Below, piece by piece: positions 12,153 to 23,334 of a DNA stretch of 64,000 nucleotides. The stretch's first letter is position 1. The number at the start of each line of letters is the position of its first letter. The stretch is from Epiperipatus broadwayi (Eukaryota; Onychophora; Udeonychophora; Euonychophora; Peripatidae): contig JAQFVV010012394.1 in the NCBI GenBank assembly GCA_028023455.1, forward strand, positions 28,911,010 to 28,975,009. The letters run 5' to 3'. The notes beneath the pieces were generated by a model. The model had not been told where the DNA came from. It ran no database searches and worked only from the letters and a program-made list of their open reading frames with translations. The position numbers and the translations under genes are program-made.

Positions 12153-12352
12153 GATAAGCCCACCAACATTTTCTAAAAGAATGTATATTTTTAATTAATT
12201 AGCCCATTTAAGGCAAATTAAAGATGGCCTTCTCTTTCTTTTTTAATTAATAAAATTCAAAGTTTAAAGAAAGAAATTTAGAGTAAAAAAGCAAAGATTA
12301 TTTTTAGAAAATGTTACCTTGAAATAAAGGAGCATATGGGTGGGCTTATCAA
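12153..12352. repeat. imperfect hairpin
   Basis: gataagcccaccaacatttt on the left is mirrored by aaaatgtt and gggtgggcttatc on the right. This may mark the edge of a transposable element that includes the promoter-like segment just downstream. Confidence 0.5.
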
Positions 12353-12396
12353 GATCTAAGATCATACAAACAATGGAAGGTAGCTGACAAAGAGGG

Positions 12397-12405
12397 TATA
12401 AATAG
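12397..12405 (+). promoter_or_regulatory. TATA box, possible LTR or gene promoter
   Basis: gagggtataaatagaag has a consensus TATA box. About 150 bases downstream lies a short frame, MEKFEHAQAKSHMNLMDS, ending after 22 codons; then aataaatag at 12640 may be a polyadenylation signal. TATA, short leader and poly-A signal within about 250 bp would fit a solo LTR, but terminal TG/CA ends and a partner LTR were not found. Confidence 0.35.
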
Positions 12406-13068
12406 AAGTGAGAACAAAAGACTTGGTTATTCAAAGTTTTCTTGCTGGCATTCAGATTTCCCTTTTGGAAATTTTCATTCAGATTTCTCTTGGGAGAACT
12501 TTTGCAGATTTTGCTTTTGCTTGTTGAGATTTTATTCCAAAAAGTTATACAACTGTCGTCTTCAAAATCATGGAGAAGTTTGAACATGCTCAAGCTAAAA
12601 GTCATATGAATTTGATGGATTCTACTATGCTTGGCTAGGCAAATAAATAGCTTTGCCTATCGCTGAGGTTCCTAAATACCATCTAAAATGCTGTAGTATC
12701 CACCTAATAGTGATCTGAACTCTGTGCCATGTCTGTAGGACTTTTCATAAAACCATGCTACATATTTCCATTTTCATTGTCCGGACAAATACCTATTGAT
12801 GGTTGGATCAAGCCACGATGCCGTCGAACAGGAGCAAGGAACCAGGACAGTAATCATATCTCTCCTCCATTGAACTATTTACTTTCTACTCTTTTGTTCA
12901 TACCTTTCTTAATTGAATTATATTATGAATTGTTTTATTTAATATTTGTAATGTAACCATTTTATTAGACTAGTCTTAAATATATATGTGAGTGATCATT
13001 TATCTATATTTAACCTTTTTTCCTTCACTATTCTTCATTACTAACATGTGTAAATATTTTGTATTCCA

Positions 13069-13382
13069 TTGCGGTTAAGTTTAAAAGTTAATTTTTTCAT
13101 TTAAATCTCTTTCCAATTTTCATTTATATTTGTAAAATTCCATATGAGTAAGTTTCCTTTGTTTGCCAACTTGATCTCCTCGATAACACCTCTTTTGTCT
13201 GCTAGTAGCTTATTACATATATCTGATTTAGCTATATATGTCTTAAATAATTTTTAAACTGTCTGTTTTTAGCGCGAAGCAATTAGAAAATGCTTTGCGA
13301 AAGATTTTTATTATTGTACTTTATCGAGGAGATTCGAATTGACAATTTTATTAAAATTGGGAAGAAAAGATTTAGACCGCAA
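13069..13382. mobile_element. foldback element
   Basis: The termini ttgcggttaagttt and, inverted, gatttagaccgcaa pair. Internal arms cttgatctcctcgata and tatcgaggagattcga also pair. The element is about 310 bp with no coding capacity, consistent with a MITE or foldback. The superfamily is not determined. Confidence 0.55.
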
Positions 13383-14007
13383 ACATATTAATCTGTTTTT
13401 ATTGTCTAATTAGTTTTCATTAATTTAGGGGAATAGTGGAGGCCATTAAAAACATTCTTAATATTTTAAAGTCATTAATTAAACATATTATTTAGCTATA
13501 AAAAGCTTGAGTTTCCTAATTTTATTATAATGCTTTATTTTACTTTTCCAATGATACAGGCATGCAAAACACGTTTCTTAGTACTTTTATTGCACATTTA
13601 ACTATTTAGCTCCATAAGTGTTTCTGTCCATGTCTCTACCTCTGTTGCTAAGCTTTGTGGCCGGTGAGAAAATAATTTATGTGTGTTTCAGATAATGTTG
13701 TTTGTTCGTAATTGGCCTCGAGAATAGGCAAATAGGGCAGAGGTCATAGTATTCTTGATTTAATATCTCGCGTATGGATGGCGGTACTTTCGCCTAGTAT
13801 TCGAACTGGGTTAAACCAACATACATCATCTGACTGTCACAATATATATATATATATGATAAACAAAACAAGTTATAAATTTCGTAACTTGCTCATTGCT
13901 TGCATTTTATGATCACTAGATGGAGCTTTACCAATAGCTCACTAACAAGTTTAGTTTACATAAACACTGAGAGAGATAGAATTCAATATCTCTTTCATTG
14001 TCTCCAA

Positions 14008-14052
14008 CCTTTAAACCATGGTTTCGAGCTAGTTGGCTCACATCAGTAAAGG
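14008..14052 (-). ncRNA. hammerhead-like motif (family F, left arm)
   Basis: On the minus strand: CCTTTA stem I pairs perfectly with TAAAGG (6 bp); CTGATGT core (last A changed to T); stem II GAGC/GCTC perfect; GAAA; stem III segment ACCATGGT fully self-complementary; T at the cleavage position. Three helices close at the expected junctions. Confidence 0.6.
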
Positions 14053-14248
14053 ATAGGAAGACTAGAAACTAGATCTAAACACCAACTCTACAATCAGCAT
14101 TTATGAAAAAAATAGATATCTAGTTTGTTTGATTGGATTTGAAGATATTTACATATCTGAAAAATTTGTGATTTTAAACTGATAGAAATGTGTTTCATAA
14201 ATGCTGATTGTAGAGTTGGTGTTTAGATCTAGTTTCTAGTCTTCCTAC

Positions 14249-14293
14249 ACTTTACTGACATGAGCCAACTAGCTTGAAACCATGATTTAAAGG
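14249..14293 (+). ncRNA. hammerhead-like motif (family F, right arm)
   Basis: CTTTA stem I pairs with TAAAG; CTGACAT (core decayed), stem II GAGC/GCTT, GAAA, ACCATGAT, T. It mirrors the better preserved left-arm motif. Confidence 0.45.
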
Positions 14294-14494
14294 TTGGAGA
14301 CAATGAAAGAGATATTAAATATATATATATTATTGATCATTAAACATATTTAGATATTATCTTATGTATATACTATTGATCAATAAAATAAACAATACTT
14401 TCGTAGCAAACCATCATTTGGTTCTGAAAATGCTGCTGAATCTTATCAACATGATAAGATTGTGTATTGTAGTAAAATTGTTTAATAGCATACT

Positions 14495-14580
14495 ACATGG
14501 GTTGGTGTAGTGATATGGAGTCAGACTCTTGAGCATAAGGTTCTTGGTATCTTATCAACTCCTGAGCAAGGTACGCCATT
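14495..14580 (+). repeat. tRNA-derived SINE B, degenerate unit
   Basis: gtgtagtgatatggagtcag and, further on, caactcctgagcaa follow the order of the SINE B units at 28.5, 43.3 and 61.8 kb. Confidence 0.5.
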
Positions 14581-14618
14581 TAATTATTATTAATTAGTAG
14601 AATAAAACTGTAGCAACC

Positions 14619-14830
14619 CTCTCCGTTCAGTAGTTCCACCCAAATCGATAGATGTTAGAAGCTTTATACATCAAAATTCCTATCTAGATGGCACTACTAT
14701 ATGGACAGAGTTGCTGGGCATAGTGGCTGAGAGATTCCTGACTCCAAAAAAGAAGAAGCCACAGTGCATCGTATCGCTACTAGTTTAACAAACTGTGAAA
14801 TTATAAGAATTGGTTATGTGATGTTTGAAT
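14619..14830 (+). mobile_element. degenerate family A copy plus LINE-type 3' tail
   Basis: 14619-14720 contains ctccgttcagtagttccacc through tggcactactatatggac, a decayed family A palindrome. It is followed by gggcatagtggctgagagat and agaagaagccacagtgcatc, the same tail type as the family D LINE. After that comes the family A 3' end motif (ggttatgtgatgtttg). Confidence 0.5.
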
Positions 14831-16489
14831 GGGTTTTTATTTAAGGCGAGTTAATTCAAGCATAAATAATTATTTTATATATGTTTAAATATATTTTCTA
14901 TTTTTTTTTTAAACATTCTACACGTACACATTTTTCCATTTTTTTTATTTTAACAATACCTCTCTCATTTCACAGCTTCGCAACTACGCACCTGCGTAGA
15001 AACTCAGCTAACATACTGTTTTGATGCGTGCATGTTTTAGTATTATTTTATACTAAACATAAAGCTTTTTTTTTTTTTTTTTAAAAATTTGAGTTTCAAT
15101 TATTTTTAATAACTCAACTTATCATTTCTAGTTCAATACTTCAATATGTTTTGACAGAAGCGTGATATTAAAGACATAAGTGCTACCAGCAGGTTAACAC
15201 CTAATAAATATTACTAATGCTTTTAAGAATAAATAAACTAGATAAATTATTTATTTTTTAAGCATTTAAAAAAAAAAGTTTTGACTGATGATTGCGAAAT
15301 GATTCAATCTTTATTCTCTAACTCACCTTTCCAAATTATTACATGTTTTGCTTCTAAAACTCGTAAATTTGTACCGCCCCCCTCTTTAAAATGATTTTTT
15401 AAAAAAGACAAACGCACTCGCAAAAAAGAAACTTCAGACATTTTTTATGACTTAAATTTTTGCGAAAATTCAGACAATTTTTATGACTTAAATTTTAAAA
15501 GAAAATACTAATTCTGACTTTACAGTGAATTAAATATAATTCAGTTCATTCATTAGTTTTTCAAATTAAAAAGTGATTAAATGATTCTAATGGGAATCCT
15601 CATAATTATCTATTTTCTGCTGATTAATGTAATTCATTATAGTCAACTGCAGGTGTTTTCCGTAGCTGATCTATGAAAGCAAGGTGAATTTTTCTCCTAG
15701 GCTGTAATCTGATATTTTCCTCTCCTGCTTCTCTGAATAAGTTGGAGTATCTCAAAATCTCTTGGTCGTAATTTTTTTTTTTTAAAAAGAAACTTTTTCT
15801 ATCAAAGACTTTATTATCATCTGACGTTATTTTTTATCCATCTCCACATCATTCAATCTTTTAATACCTATTTAAACAAAAACAAAAAGAAGTACAAACC
15901 GATATTTATTTACAAATTTCTTTCTCACATCTCATACTTTTAGTATTTGTTTAACTAGGATGTGCTAACAATTCATTTTCTAACTTAATATGAATATTAG
16001 TATTATTTTGATCTTTCTTGGATATAGGTCACCAATTCTTATTGAAGGGTAATTTTGTTGACATTTACCTTCATTATAACAAATTCTTCAACTTCATGCT
16101 AAGTGTGATCAAATATTCAGTAGTTTTGATTATTTATTTTCAGTTCTAATTTTATGTGGCCCATAGCCTTTCCTACAATGATTTTTGCAAATATACTAAA
16201 CAAGCTTAGAGATAACAAGCAACTCTATTTAACTTCTCTTCCAATGATTTTTTTAGACTAATCCTACATTAGTTGAACTTTATTTCCTATTTGTTCTTAA
16301 ATCAGGAATAGTTTACGCCAAGTTACTCTTTCAAATGTTTTCCCATAATCCAGAATCAAATTTAAATAAGTTTATTAAAATTTAGCATTTTTTCCCTAGA
16401 TAAATTAATTTTTACAGCACTGTATTTATTATAATATATTTGAAAGTAAATCAATCTTCAAAAAAGCACATATGAAGATTAATTTATTT
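14831..16489. other. no gene seen
   Basis: AT-rich sequence with several poly-T and poly-A runs. At 15420-15510 the phrase cagacattttttatgactta is repeated once in near-identical form. No coding frame. Confidence 0.4.
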
Positions 16490-16600
16490 TATCAAAACAG
16501 GCAAAACTCACTATACGTATTGCCACACTGCAAGCAAGAATAATCAATGGATGCCAGAAGACTTTTGCATAAATCCCCATCTAGTGCCTCTCATTCAATA

Positions 16601-16642
16601 TTCCCAGACTAGTTTCTGGCTTGTGGCCTTTGTCAGTGTGAA
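16601..16642 (-). ncRNA. hammerhead-like motif (family A, left arm)
   Basis: Minus strand: CTGACAA, A, stem II GGC/GCC with loop CACAA, A, GAAA, CTAGTC; self-complementary ACTAGT forms stem III; stem I is partly preserved. Confidence 0.5.
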
Positions 16643-16679
16643 GGCTTGGATCTGAGAACACTGCATCTAGATCCAAGGC

Positions 16680-16721
16680 TCCTCACTGACGAAGGCCACA
16701 AGCCAGAAACTAATCTGGAGA
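16680..16721 (+). ncRNA. hammerhead-like motif (family A, right arm)
   Basis: TCCTCA stem I; CTGACGA; A; stem II GGC/GCC, loop CACAA; A; GAAA; CTAATC; TGGAGA stem I. Relative to other family A copies, which have AGC/GCT, both sides of one stem II base pair have changed (A-T to G-C), which is a compensatory change. Confidence 0.6.
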
Positions 16722-16891
16722 TATTGGATGAGTAGACACTAGATGGGGATTTTATGTACAAGCCTTCTGGCATACATTGATTACTATGGCTTGCAGTGAG
16801 TGGCAATACATATAGTGAATTTTGCCTGTTTTAATATCAGTTATAAGCAAGCATAAGAAGTGGTGGTCATGTGATGTTTATTAATTTACTT

Positions 16892-18119
16892 CCGAATATA
16901 TTGCATTCTTTCTCTTGGATCTTTTAAAATTCTTCCCATATACATACCAACCAAATAATTTTCCATTTATTTAAAATCTAATTTTATATTCACATATATA
17001 AATAATACAGTGTCACAGTGATTAATGCTTCATACTCCCATTTTTTGGCTGGAGTTTGAATTTGGGTTCTCATTTTTGTATTTATTTAAAATTTAATTTT
17101 ATATTCACATTTACAAAGAATATCATGCTGCATTGGTCAGTAGTTCTGATTCCAGTTTTATGAACAAGGTTTCGAATTTGGTGAAATTTTAAAATTTTTT
17201 TAGATGACCAAATCTTTTCAAAATAGCAAAAAAAATTTGTTCACCTAACCAGTCAATTATTGGTTGGTACATAAGTTTATAACTATTACTAATTAAAGAA
17301 TAAAATAAGAAAGAAAAATATGCAAAACCGATTACATCTAGCCATTAATTAGCTTGGTAATACTTTGTCTTTTTCAAAAGAACGGATATGAGGACGTTTT
17401 TATCATGCATGAATTAGTTTAGGCTGTCTTTAATTATTTATCTATATTCCTACATATATACATACATACAAGTAGTTATTAACTTTCAGCTTTTGAAACG
17501 AAAAAATATTTTTTGTTTAATGTTCAAATATTTTATTTTAAAGTAGTTCGGAAGATTTTAATGTGCTGACATATTAAAAAATATTAAGCTGGAGCTGTTA
17601 ATACTTTTTAGCTTGTAAGCCGATGATCCTCCATCGATTCCGAATGAAGACAAGTAAGTACTTATAAACAAAATATACAAAATATAGACATCACAACTTC
17701 CATCAGGTTAATTATGGTTTTTCAATGCTAATTTGTTTCCTGGATTATTTTTTTTGCAGGGAAGAATCTCCGACATAATTAAGCTTTGAATTGTATTTGA
17801 TATCACGTGGTTACGTATTAAAAAGAAAATCTGTCTCATCGTAAATATACCCCCTGTAAATATGTTTGTGATGTTTTTTTTTTTTGAAAATAGGATATCA
17901 TGTAGTTAATTAAGAATTGAAAATAGAAATCTAAAAATAGACAGATGAATTGATTTTACAAAAACTAATATTTTAAAATCTTTATAAAAATAATCCTAGT
18001 TAAAAATAAATATGGAGACCTAATGATATTCCAAATAGATTTTATTTATTCCTTGAAATACAATATTTGATTAGATATATTATCTTTGCATGGTTTGATG
18101 TTCTGACAAAGTGGTTTAC
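16892..18119. other. no gene seen
   Basis: AT-rich; the phrase atttaaaatctaattttata at 16968 recurs in near-identical form at 17085. A short (CATA)n run is near 17450. Nothing coding was recognised. Confidence 0.4.
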
Positions 18120-18124
18120 TTTGA

Positions 18125-18210
18125 AGCTCAAAGCTGATAGATTGCAGCCCAGTCATTTCCAGCGCGCGGATTTGTTATAAACTCGAGGAATAAACTATTT
18201 AATTATTATT
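18125..18210 (+). repeat. SINE B, partial degenerate unit
   Basis: gattgcagcccagtcattt followed by gttataaactcgaggaataa follows the B-box-to-tail order of SINE B. Confidence 0.45.
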
Positions 18211-18424
18211 ATTACCGTATTTACCGTCTTCATCTCTCATAACACAAGTAATTGTTGCATGATTTATTAAATATATAATTGACGATGAAGATTTGGATAA
18301 TGACCAGTAATTATAGATGCCAGTTTTAGATAGAAGTAAAAAAAGAAATTAATAAATTTGGGGCATATAGAAATACAGTACTACATATTATACTTTTAAT
18401 AATTTAAACCATTTACACAGGGCA

Positions 18425-18560
18425 AATTCACAAGGCTTTATTGTTCAAGAATTCATAAGAAGTTTGAGTGCCTAAAATTCCATCGCTGGAATCAATCCTA
18501 GGACTTCACATTCCAAAAATTGGCATTTTACCATTGTGCTAAATTACAAGAGCAAAGCTA
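18425..18560 (-). repeat. SINE B unit
   Basis: Reverse-oriented unit with ttattgttcaagaattcata, then agaagtttgagtgcc, a B-box-like ggaatcaatccta and ttttaccattgtgctaaatt as the tRNA-like head. Confidence 0.6.
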
Positions 18561-19299
18561 TAACATTCCTGGATGGCAAAGACATCATGTGAAAGCTGCA
18601 GTCAAAGTTGCAGATAGGAAAGTTTTTTAAAGATCAAAAACTTTGACAGTTGATAATAAAAAAAATCAATAATTAATTTAATGATAATAAAATTTAATTA
18701 TAAATATGTAATATTATCACTACCATAAGATTTTCAGTCCAGGTTAAAACTTCTTGCAAGAGTATTCCATAGTCTGATTTCTACTGTAGCTCCAAGAATC
18801 ATTGTCTCTGGGGTATCTTCTTTTTACCTGTGCTAGGAATCTTTATATTTACTATTTCTCTGAGTAAGGTAACATGTTTAAATACATAAATATATCATAG
18901 GACATTCAGAATTTTTAAATAGAAGTAAATACAAAAAGATAATTCCCATTATGAAATATGTATCCAAATTTGTATACCATTAAACATTTCACATGCAATT
19001 TTAATTATATTTTGATTAAATACAGATTCATCTATAATCAATTTTTTATTATGTAGATCATTCTATGTTCAAATCACTTCTCAGGATTTCTAAAGCTTAA
19101 TTCATAACTCCTGAGCTATTTTCTTTATGAAACTTATAAAATCTTTTGCCATTTTTTTACTTCTATTCTTACAATTTTTCATCCATCATTTACCCAATCA
19201 CAGACAGCACCCATAATCTTTCAATAATATTATATATAACTTGTATTTTCAGTATATGATTTATTTGTCTCCAACATGAAAATGTATACATTAATCTGT

Positions 19300-20600
19300 T
19301 TATTGCTCAGGAATTCACCAGAAGTTTAAACATCAGTTGTAACAGATCTGGACTGCAGCCCATGGACCTTGAGCCCCAGAGTCTGCCTCTCTGCTACTGC
19401 AGCAAAGCATGCTGGGAACTCAGAAAGAATGCAGTAATTGAATGGTTTATTATTCAGGAGTTTGCAAATTTAAACATCAAAAGTGACAGGCTGGTCTGAA
19501 ATTCATGGACCTTGAGCTCCAGCATCTCTAATTTTACTGCTGCAGCAAAGCATGCTGGGAACACTGAAAGAATAGAGTAATTGAATGGTTTATTATTCAG
19601 GAGTTCATTAGAAGTTCAAGAATCCAAAATGACAAAGTTTGGTTACAATCCATGGATCTTGAGTTTCAGAGTTACCACTCTTTCACTGCAGCAAAGTATG
19701 CTGGGAACTCAGAAAGAATGTAGTAATTGAATGGTTTATGATATGGAGTTCATGAGAAATCCAAGCATCAGAATTGACAGATCTAGGTTGTGATCCATGA
19801 ACCTTGAGCTTCAGTCTTCCACTCTATAACTGCAGCAAAGCATGGTGGGAATTCAGAAAGCTTACAGTAACTGAATGATTCAGATGAGCTGGGCTGCCAT
19901 CCATGGATCTTGAGCTTCAGAGTTCTCCATTCTATCACTGCATCAAAGTATGCTGGAATTAGAAAGAATACAGTAATTGAATGATTCAGTTCATAAGAAG
20001 CTCAGCAACTCTCCATATAGCAGTGCCACCTTGTGCTAACCAGAGTAATCAATGGATGCCAGAAGGCTTGTGCATAAAATCTCTATCAAGTGCATACTCA
20101 TCCAATATCCCAGATTAACATGAGATGGTGATAATGTGAAGCTCAAGCATCACAAGTGACAGAGCTGTGTTGCAAATCATGAACTTTGAGCTCCAGGCTA
20201 CCATGGAAACAGAGCATGCTGGGAACTCAGAAAGAATATACTGAATAAATGATTTATTATTCTAGAATTCATAAGACACTGAAACTTCAGAAGTGACTGA
20301 ACTGCATTGCAATACACAGACTTTGAGCTTTAGAGTTTGCCACTCTATAACTGCAACAAAGTTTGCTGGGAACTCAGCAAGAATATAGTAATTGAATGGT
20401 CCAGTAAAATTGGGTTGTGATTCGTTGCATCTTGAGATCTAGAGCTGGCTCCTCTACCACTGCACCAAATAATCAAATAGTGTATTGCTTGGGAATTCGT
20501 AAGAAGTCAGAATGCTGAAAGTGGCAGACTGGGTTATGATTCCTAGATCTTGAGTCCAGATTCTTTTACTCCACCTCTACACCAAACAATTTAGTGCCAC
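19300..20600 (-). repeat. tandem array of about nine SINE B units
   Basis: The unit is about 140 bp: aatggtttattattcaggag, ttcataagaagttcaagcat, gtgacagatctgg, an inverted B-box-like region (gcaatccatggaccttgag), gccactctaccactgcagca, and agcatgctgggaactcagaa. Units repeat head to tail, all with the tRNA-like head on the minus strand. The array is interrupted at 20005-20137 by a family A copy. Tandem head-to-tail SINE units are unusual and look more like satellite amplification than independent insertions. Confidence 0.8.
20005..20137 (+). mobile_element. family A, short form inserted in SINE B array
   Basis: It runs from gcaactctccatatagcagt through atgccagaaggcttgtgcat to gataatgt. It is flanked by an 8-bp duplication gaagctca (19997-20004 and 20138-20145), and the SINE B consensus reads through uninterrupted once it is removed. 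It is a half palindrome joined to the family 3' end. Confidence 0.75.
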
Positions 20601-21329
20601 AGTTACATCATTATGATAGCAGCCAATGTAGAATTGTTTTGGAAAGCAATCAGTAGTCTATTTTTTATCTTTACTATTAGTTCTAAAAAAATCTCTACCA
20701 TATTATATATATTGTTAATTGTAATAACAAATCAAGATACCTATTTTATTTTTGGATCATCAAACCAATCACTTAACACCGTAAAGCCTTATAATATATA
20801 AATTGTTTTTTTTTATTTTTTTATTAAAATCCACCAACTTCTCTGGGTACAAGTAAAAAGTAATAATTTAATAAGAAGTTCGAATGTATTTTTTATATTA
20901 TTTTATAAAAATAATCTTACCAATCATTTTTTACAGCATTTAAAAGGTAAAATTCTATAAAGATTTGCATTTTGTACTGGAGTCTTTGAAAAGATAAAAC
21001 AGACCATCTTGAATTTTTGTATCACGAACGTTATAATGGCACACGATTCTTATTATAAGTAAATGTGTCCATAAATCTAAAAAATATTTTGGTCAGTAAT
21101 GAGAACTAGTATACTGCATATATGGAAATATATTTCCTCTATTATTATAGATCTTCAAAGACTTCATGCTTTTCTAAGAGACTACCATTAGTCAGAAATC
21201 TCTCCAATATTGTCTTTAATATTTGTCTGCTTTATTAAGACATTTTCATATTTTTTTATTGGTTTATATCTTAAAATCTAATGATAATTAACATGTTTTG
21301 GTCTGCCACAATCATAGAGTGTCAGATTC
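20601..21329. other. no gene seen
   Basis: AT-rich sequence without a recognisable frame or repeat family. Confidence 0.35.
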
Positions 21330-21610
21330 AAGAGCTGCATCTTTCAGTATCAAAGCTCCAATTGCTGTTTCCATTACTTAAACATCACATAATTGCGCAA
21401 GAAAGAGCTGAAGTTCCAATATCAAAGCTCCAGCTGTCTTTTCTAGTATTTGAATATCATATGATCCAACAAAAAAAGTTTTTAGAAGAGAAGCAAAAGT
21501 TCAAACTGCTCTTGGATATTACATGACTTCATAAAAAAGAGTTAAAACCCCCAGTATCAAAATTTAAATGATTAACTCCTATGCTGGGATGTCACATGAC
21601 CTCCCAAACA
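21330..21610. repeat. degenerate tandem repeat, period about 75-85 bp
   Basis: About three units share agtatcaaagctccaattgc, a tract ending in tatcacatgacc-like words, and aaaagagctgaaac. The unit edges are blurred by divergence. Confidence 0.6.
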
Positions 21611-23156
21611 ACTAATCATACAATTATTTTATAGTGTTTTTAGAACTATAATAAGGATTAAAATATATTGCTTGTGGCATAAAAAATGGATTTTTTATGA
21701 AGATCCAAAGGTTGTTAATACTGGATTTTATATTTTTAAATGTTCTTGGAGTTTCATCAAGAGACTCAGGACAAATTAGAAAAAGAATTGTCTAATATTA
21801 AATAGGACATAGATAATTGGTTTAAAATGGATATGTATTTTATAGCAAAGGCCAAATATTGGAATAAATTGAAAGAACATATTGTGGAAATTGAGGGTAT
21901 ATGTCAGAATCTGGCAAGATTAATTATAATGGTAGATACTAAATGCAGATAATTTAGCTTTATGTCACAATAAGTACTCATTGGGATGAAAAAGTAGAAG
22001 AATTTTATATGAATGTGTACAAAATGCTTTTGAAAAGACCAAACATTCTACAATTATCATGAGAGACTTTAATGTTAGAATTGGTACAAGATTGAAAGAA
22101 GAAAGCATTGTATCTAAATTTAGTTTGATAGAAATGAGTGAGAACACATATTTCCTGAGTTTTCAGAAAAATAAAAACCATATATTATGAATTCTTTTTT
22201 TGAGGTAAAAGTTAAATAGAAATGGACATGGAAGAAACCAAATGGAGATGCTGCAGAATTGTATTATATTTTGATCAATAGAAAATATGTATTTCAAGAT
22301 TGTAATGTTTTTAATATCAATTAGTAATATATAAAATACTTGTTAATGCAAAATTAGAAAGATAAGAACTATTAAAAAAAGCAATATTAATAATTGATTT
22401 TTTTAACCTTCAAAAACACTCTATTGGATTTAAATTAGAATTTGCAAATTGTGTTAAAAATATTAGCAAATTTTGAAGATGGTTCAGATTTGCATGAAAT
22501 GAATAGAAAGATAACTGATGCAGTTTTAAAAACTGCAATACAGGTAGCTGACACAAAAAAGGAGCAATTGTTCAATAAAATTTCTACTGAGATAAAACAA
22601 TTTATGAAGAAAAGCAGGAATATCAAAATATATAAAAATGCTGCATTAAGGATTGAATATCTAGAATTTTATAAAATAATGTGAAAAAGAGTTGATAACA
22701 ATATAAGAAAGTGTAACTGTAAATTGAAAAGAAAGGTATAGAAGAAAAAAAAAACATTTCAAAAATATAAAACAATCTCTTAGTACTGGAAGGAAAATTA
22801 TATCAGCAGTAAGAAGAAAAAGTGAAACTATTATTAAAAAGAGAGATGTTGGAAATAAAATTATATTAGTAATAAAAAAAAAAAGATGAAAAGAGAAATG
22901 ACATCATGAAATATATTAAAAAGTTCTATAAAAAATTATATAATAGTAAAGAACAAGAAATTAAAGAAACCCATACAATTACTACATCATCTAATTTGTC
23001 AACTGTTTGAAATGAAGATGTGAGACCTGTGATTAAATCTATAAAGAAGTTTGAAAAGCTTTAGGAAGTAATGGAATTATTATTATTTTAAAAAATGGCA
23101 GGGGAAGAGATAAAATTGTTGGCAATACTATATATCACATTTCTAAATGATTACAC

Positions 23157-23334
23157 ACAGGCAAAACTCTCCATATAGTAGTGCCACTCACTGCAAGCCA
23201 GAGTAATCAATGGATGCAGGAAGGTTTGTGTATAAAATCCCCATCTAGTATCTATTTATCCAATATCCACAGACTAGTTTCTAGCCTTTGGCTTTCATCA
23301 GTGAGGAATCTTGAATCATGGTGATCATGTGATG
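23157..23334 (+). mobile_element. family A, short form inserted in RTE LINE
   Basis: It starts acaggcaaaactctccatat and ends ggtgatcatgtgatg. Flanks tctaaatgatta and tctaaatgataa look like a roughly 10-bp target duplication; the LINE sequence (compare 57.88 kb, ttaaatgataaagatgtacc) reads through when it is excised. The left half of the palindrome is joined directly to the 3' end. Confidence 0.75.
23266..23308 (-). ncRNA. hammerhead-like motif (family A)
   Basis: Minus strand: TTCCTCA, CTGATGA, A, stem II AGCC/GGCT (4 bp, loop AAA), A, GAAA, CTAGTC, TGTGGA. Stem I has one T-T mismatch. ACTAGT provides the self-complementary stem III. Confidence 0.55.

Larger units (their letters stand above)
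13857..14330. mobile_element. palindromic element, family F (diverged copy)
   Basis: The arms 13985-14115 and 14193-14320 are inverted copies (tctttcattgtctccaacct and aggttggagacaatgaaaga). The left extension (aaacaaaacaagttataaat, then cactagatggag) matches the outer part of the 42 kb family F element. Each arm carries a hammerhead-like motif. Confidence 0.7.
16490..16879 (+). mobile_element. family A palindromic retroelement, full length
   Basis: This is the best full-length copy. The palindrome runs from aaaacaggcaaaactcacta to, inverted, tatagtgaattttgcctgtt. A unique 3' tail of about 45 bp (ataagcaagcataagaag, then ggtcatgtgatg) follows the palindrome. Flanks attaatttattt (16478-16489) and attaatttactt (16880-16891) look like a 12-bp target duplication with one mismatch. 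There is no coding capacity. Variable-length target duplications and a constant 3' tail suit target-primed retrotransposition better than a cut-and-paste MITE. Confidence 0.7.
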
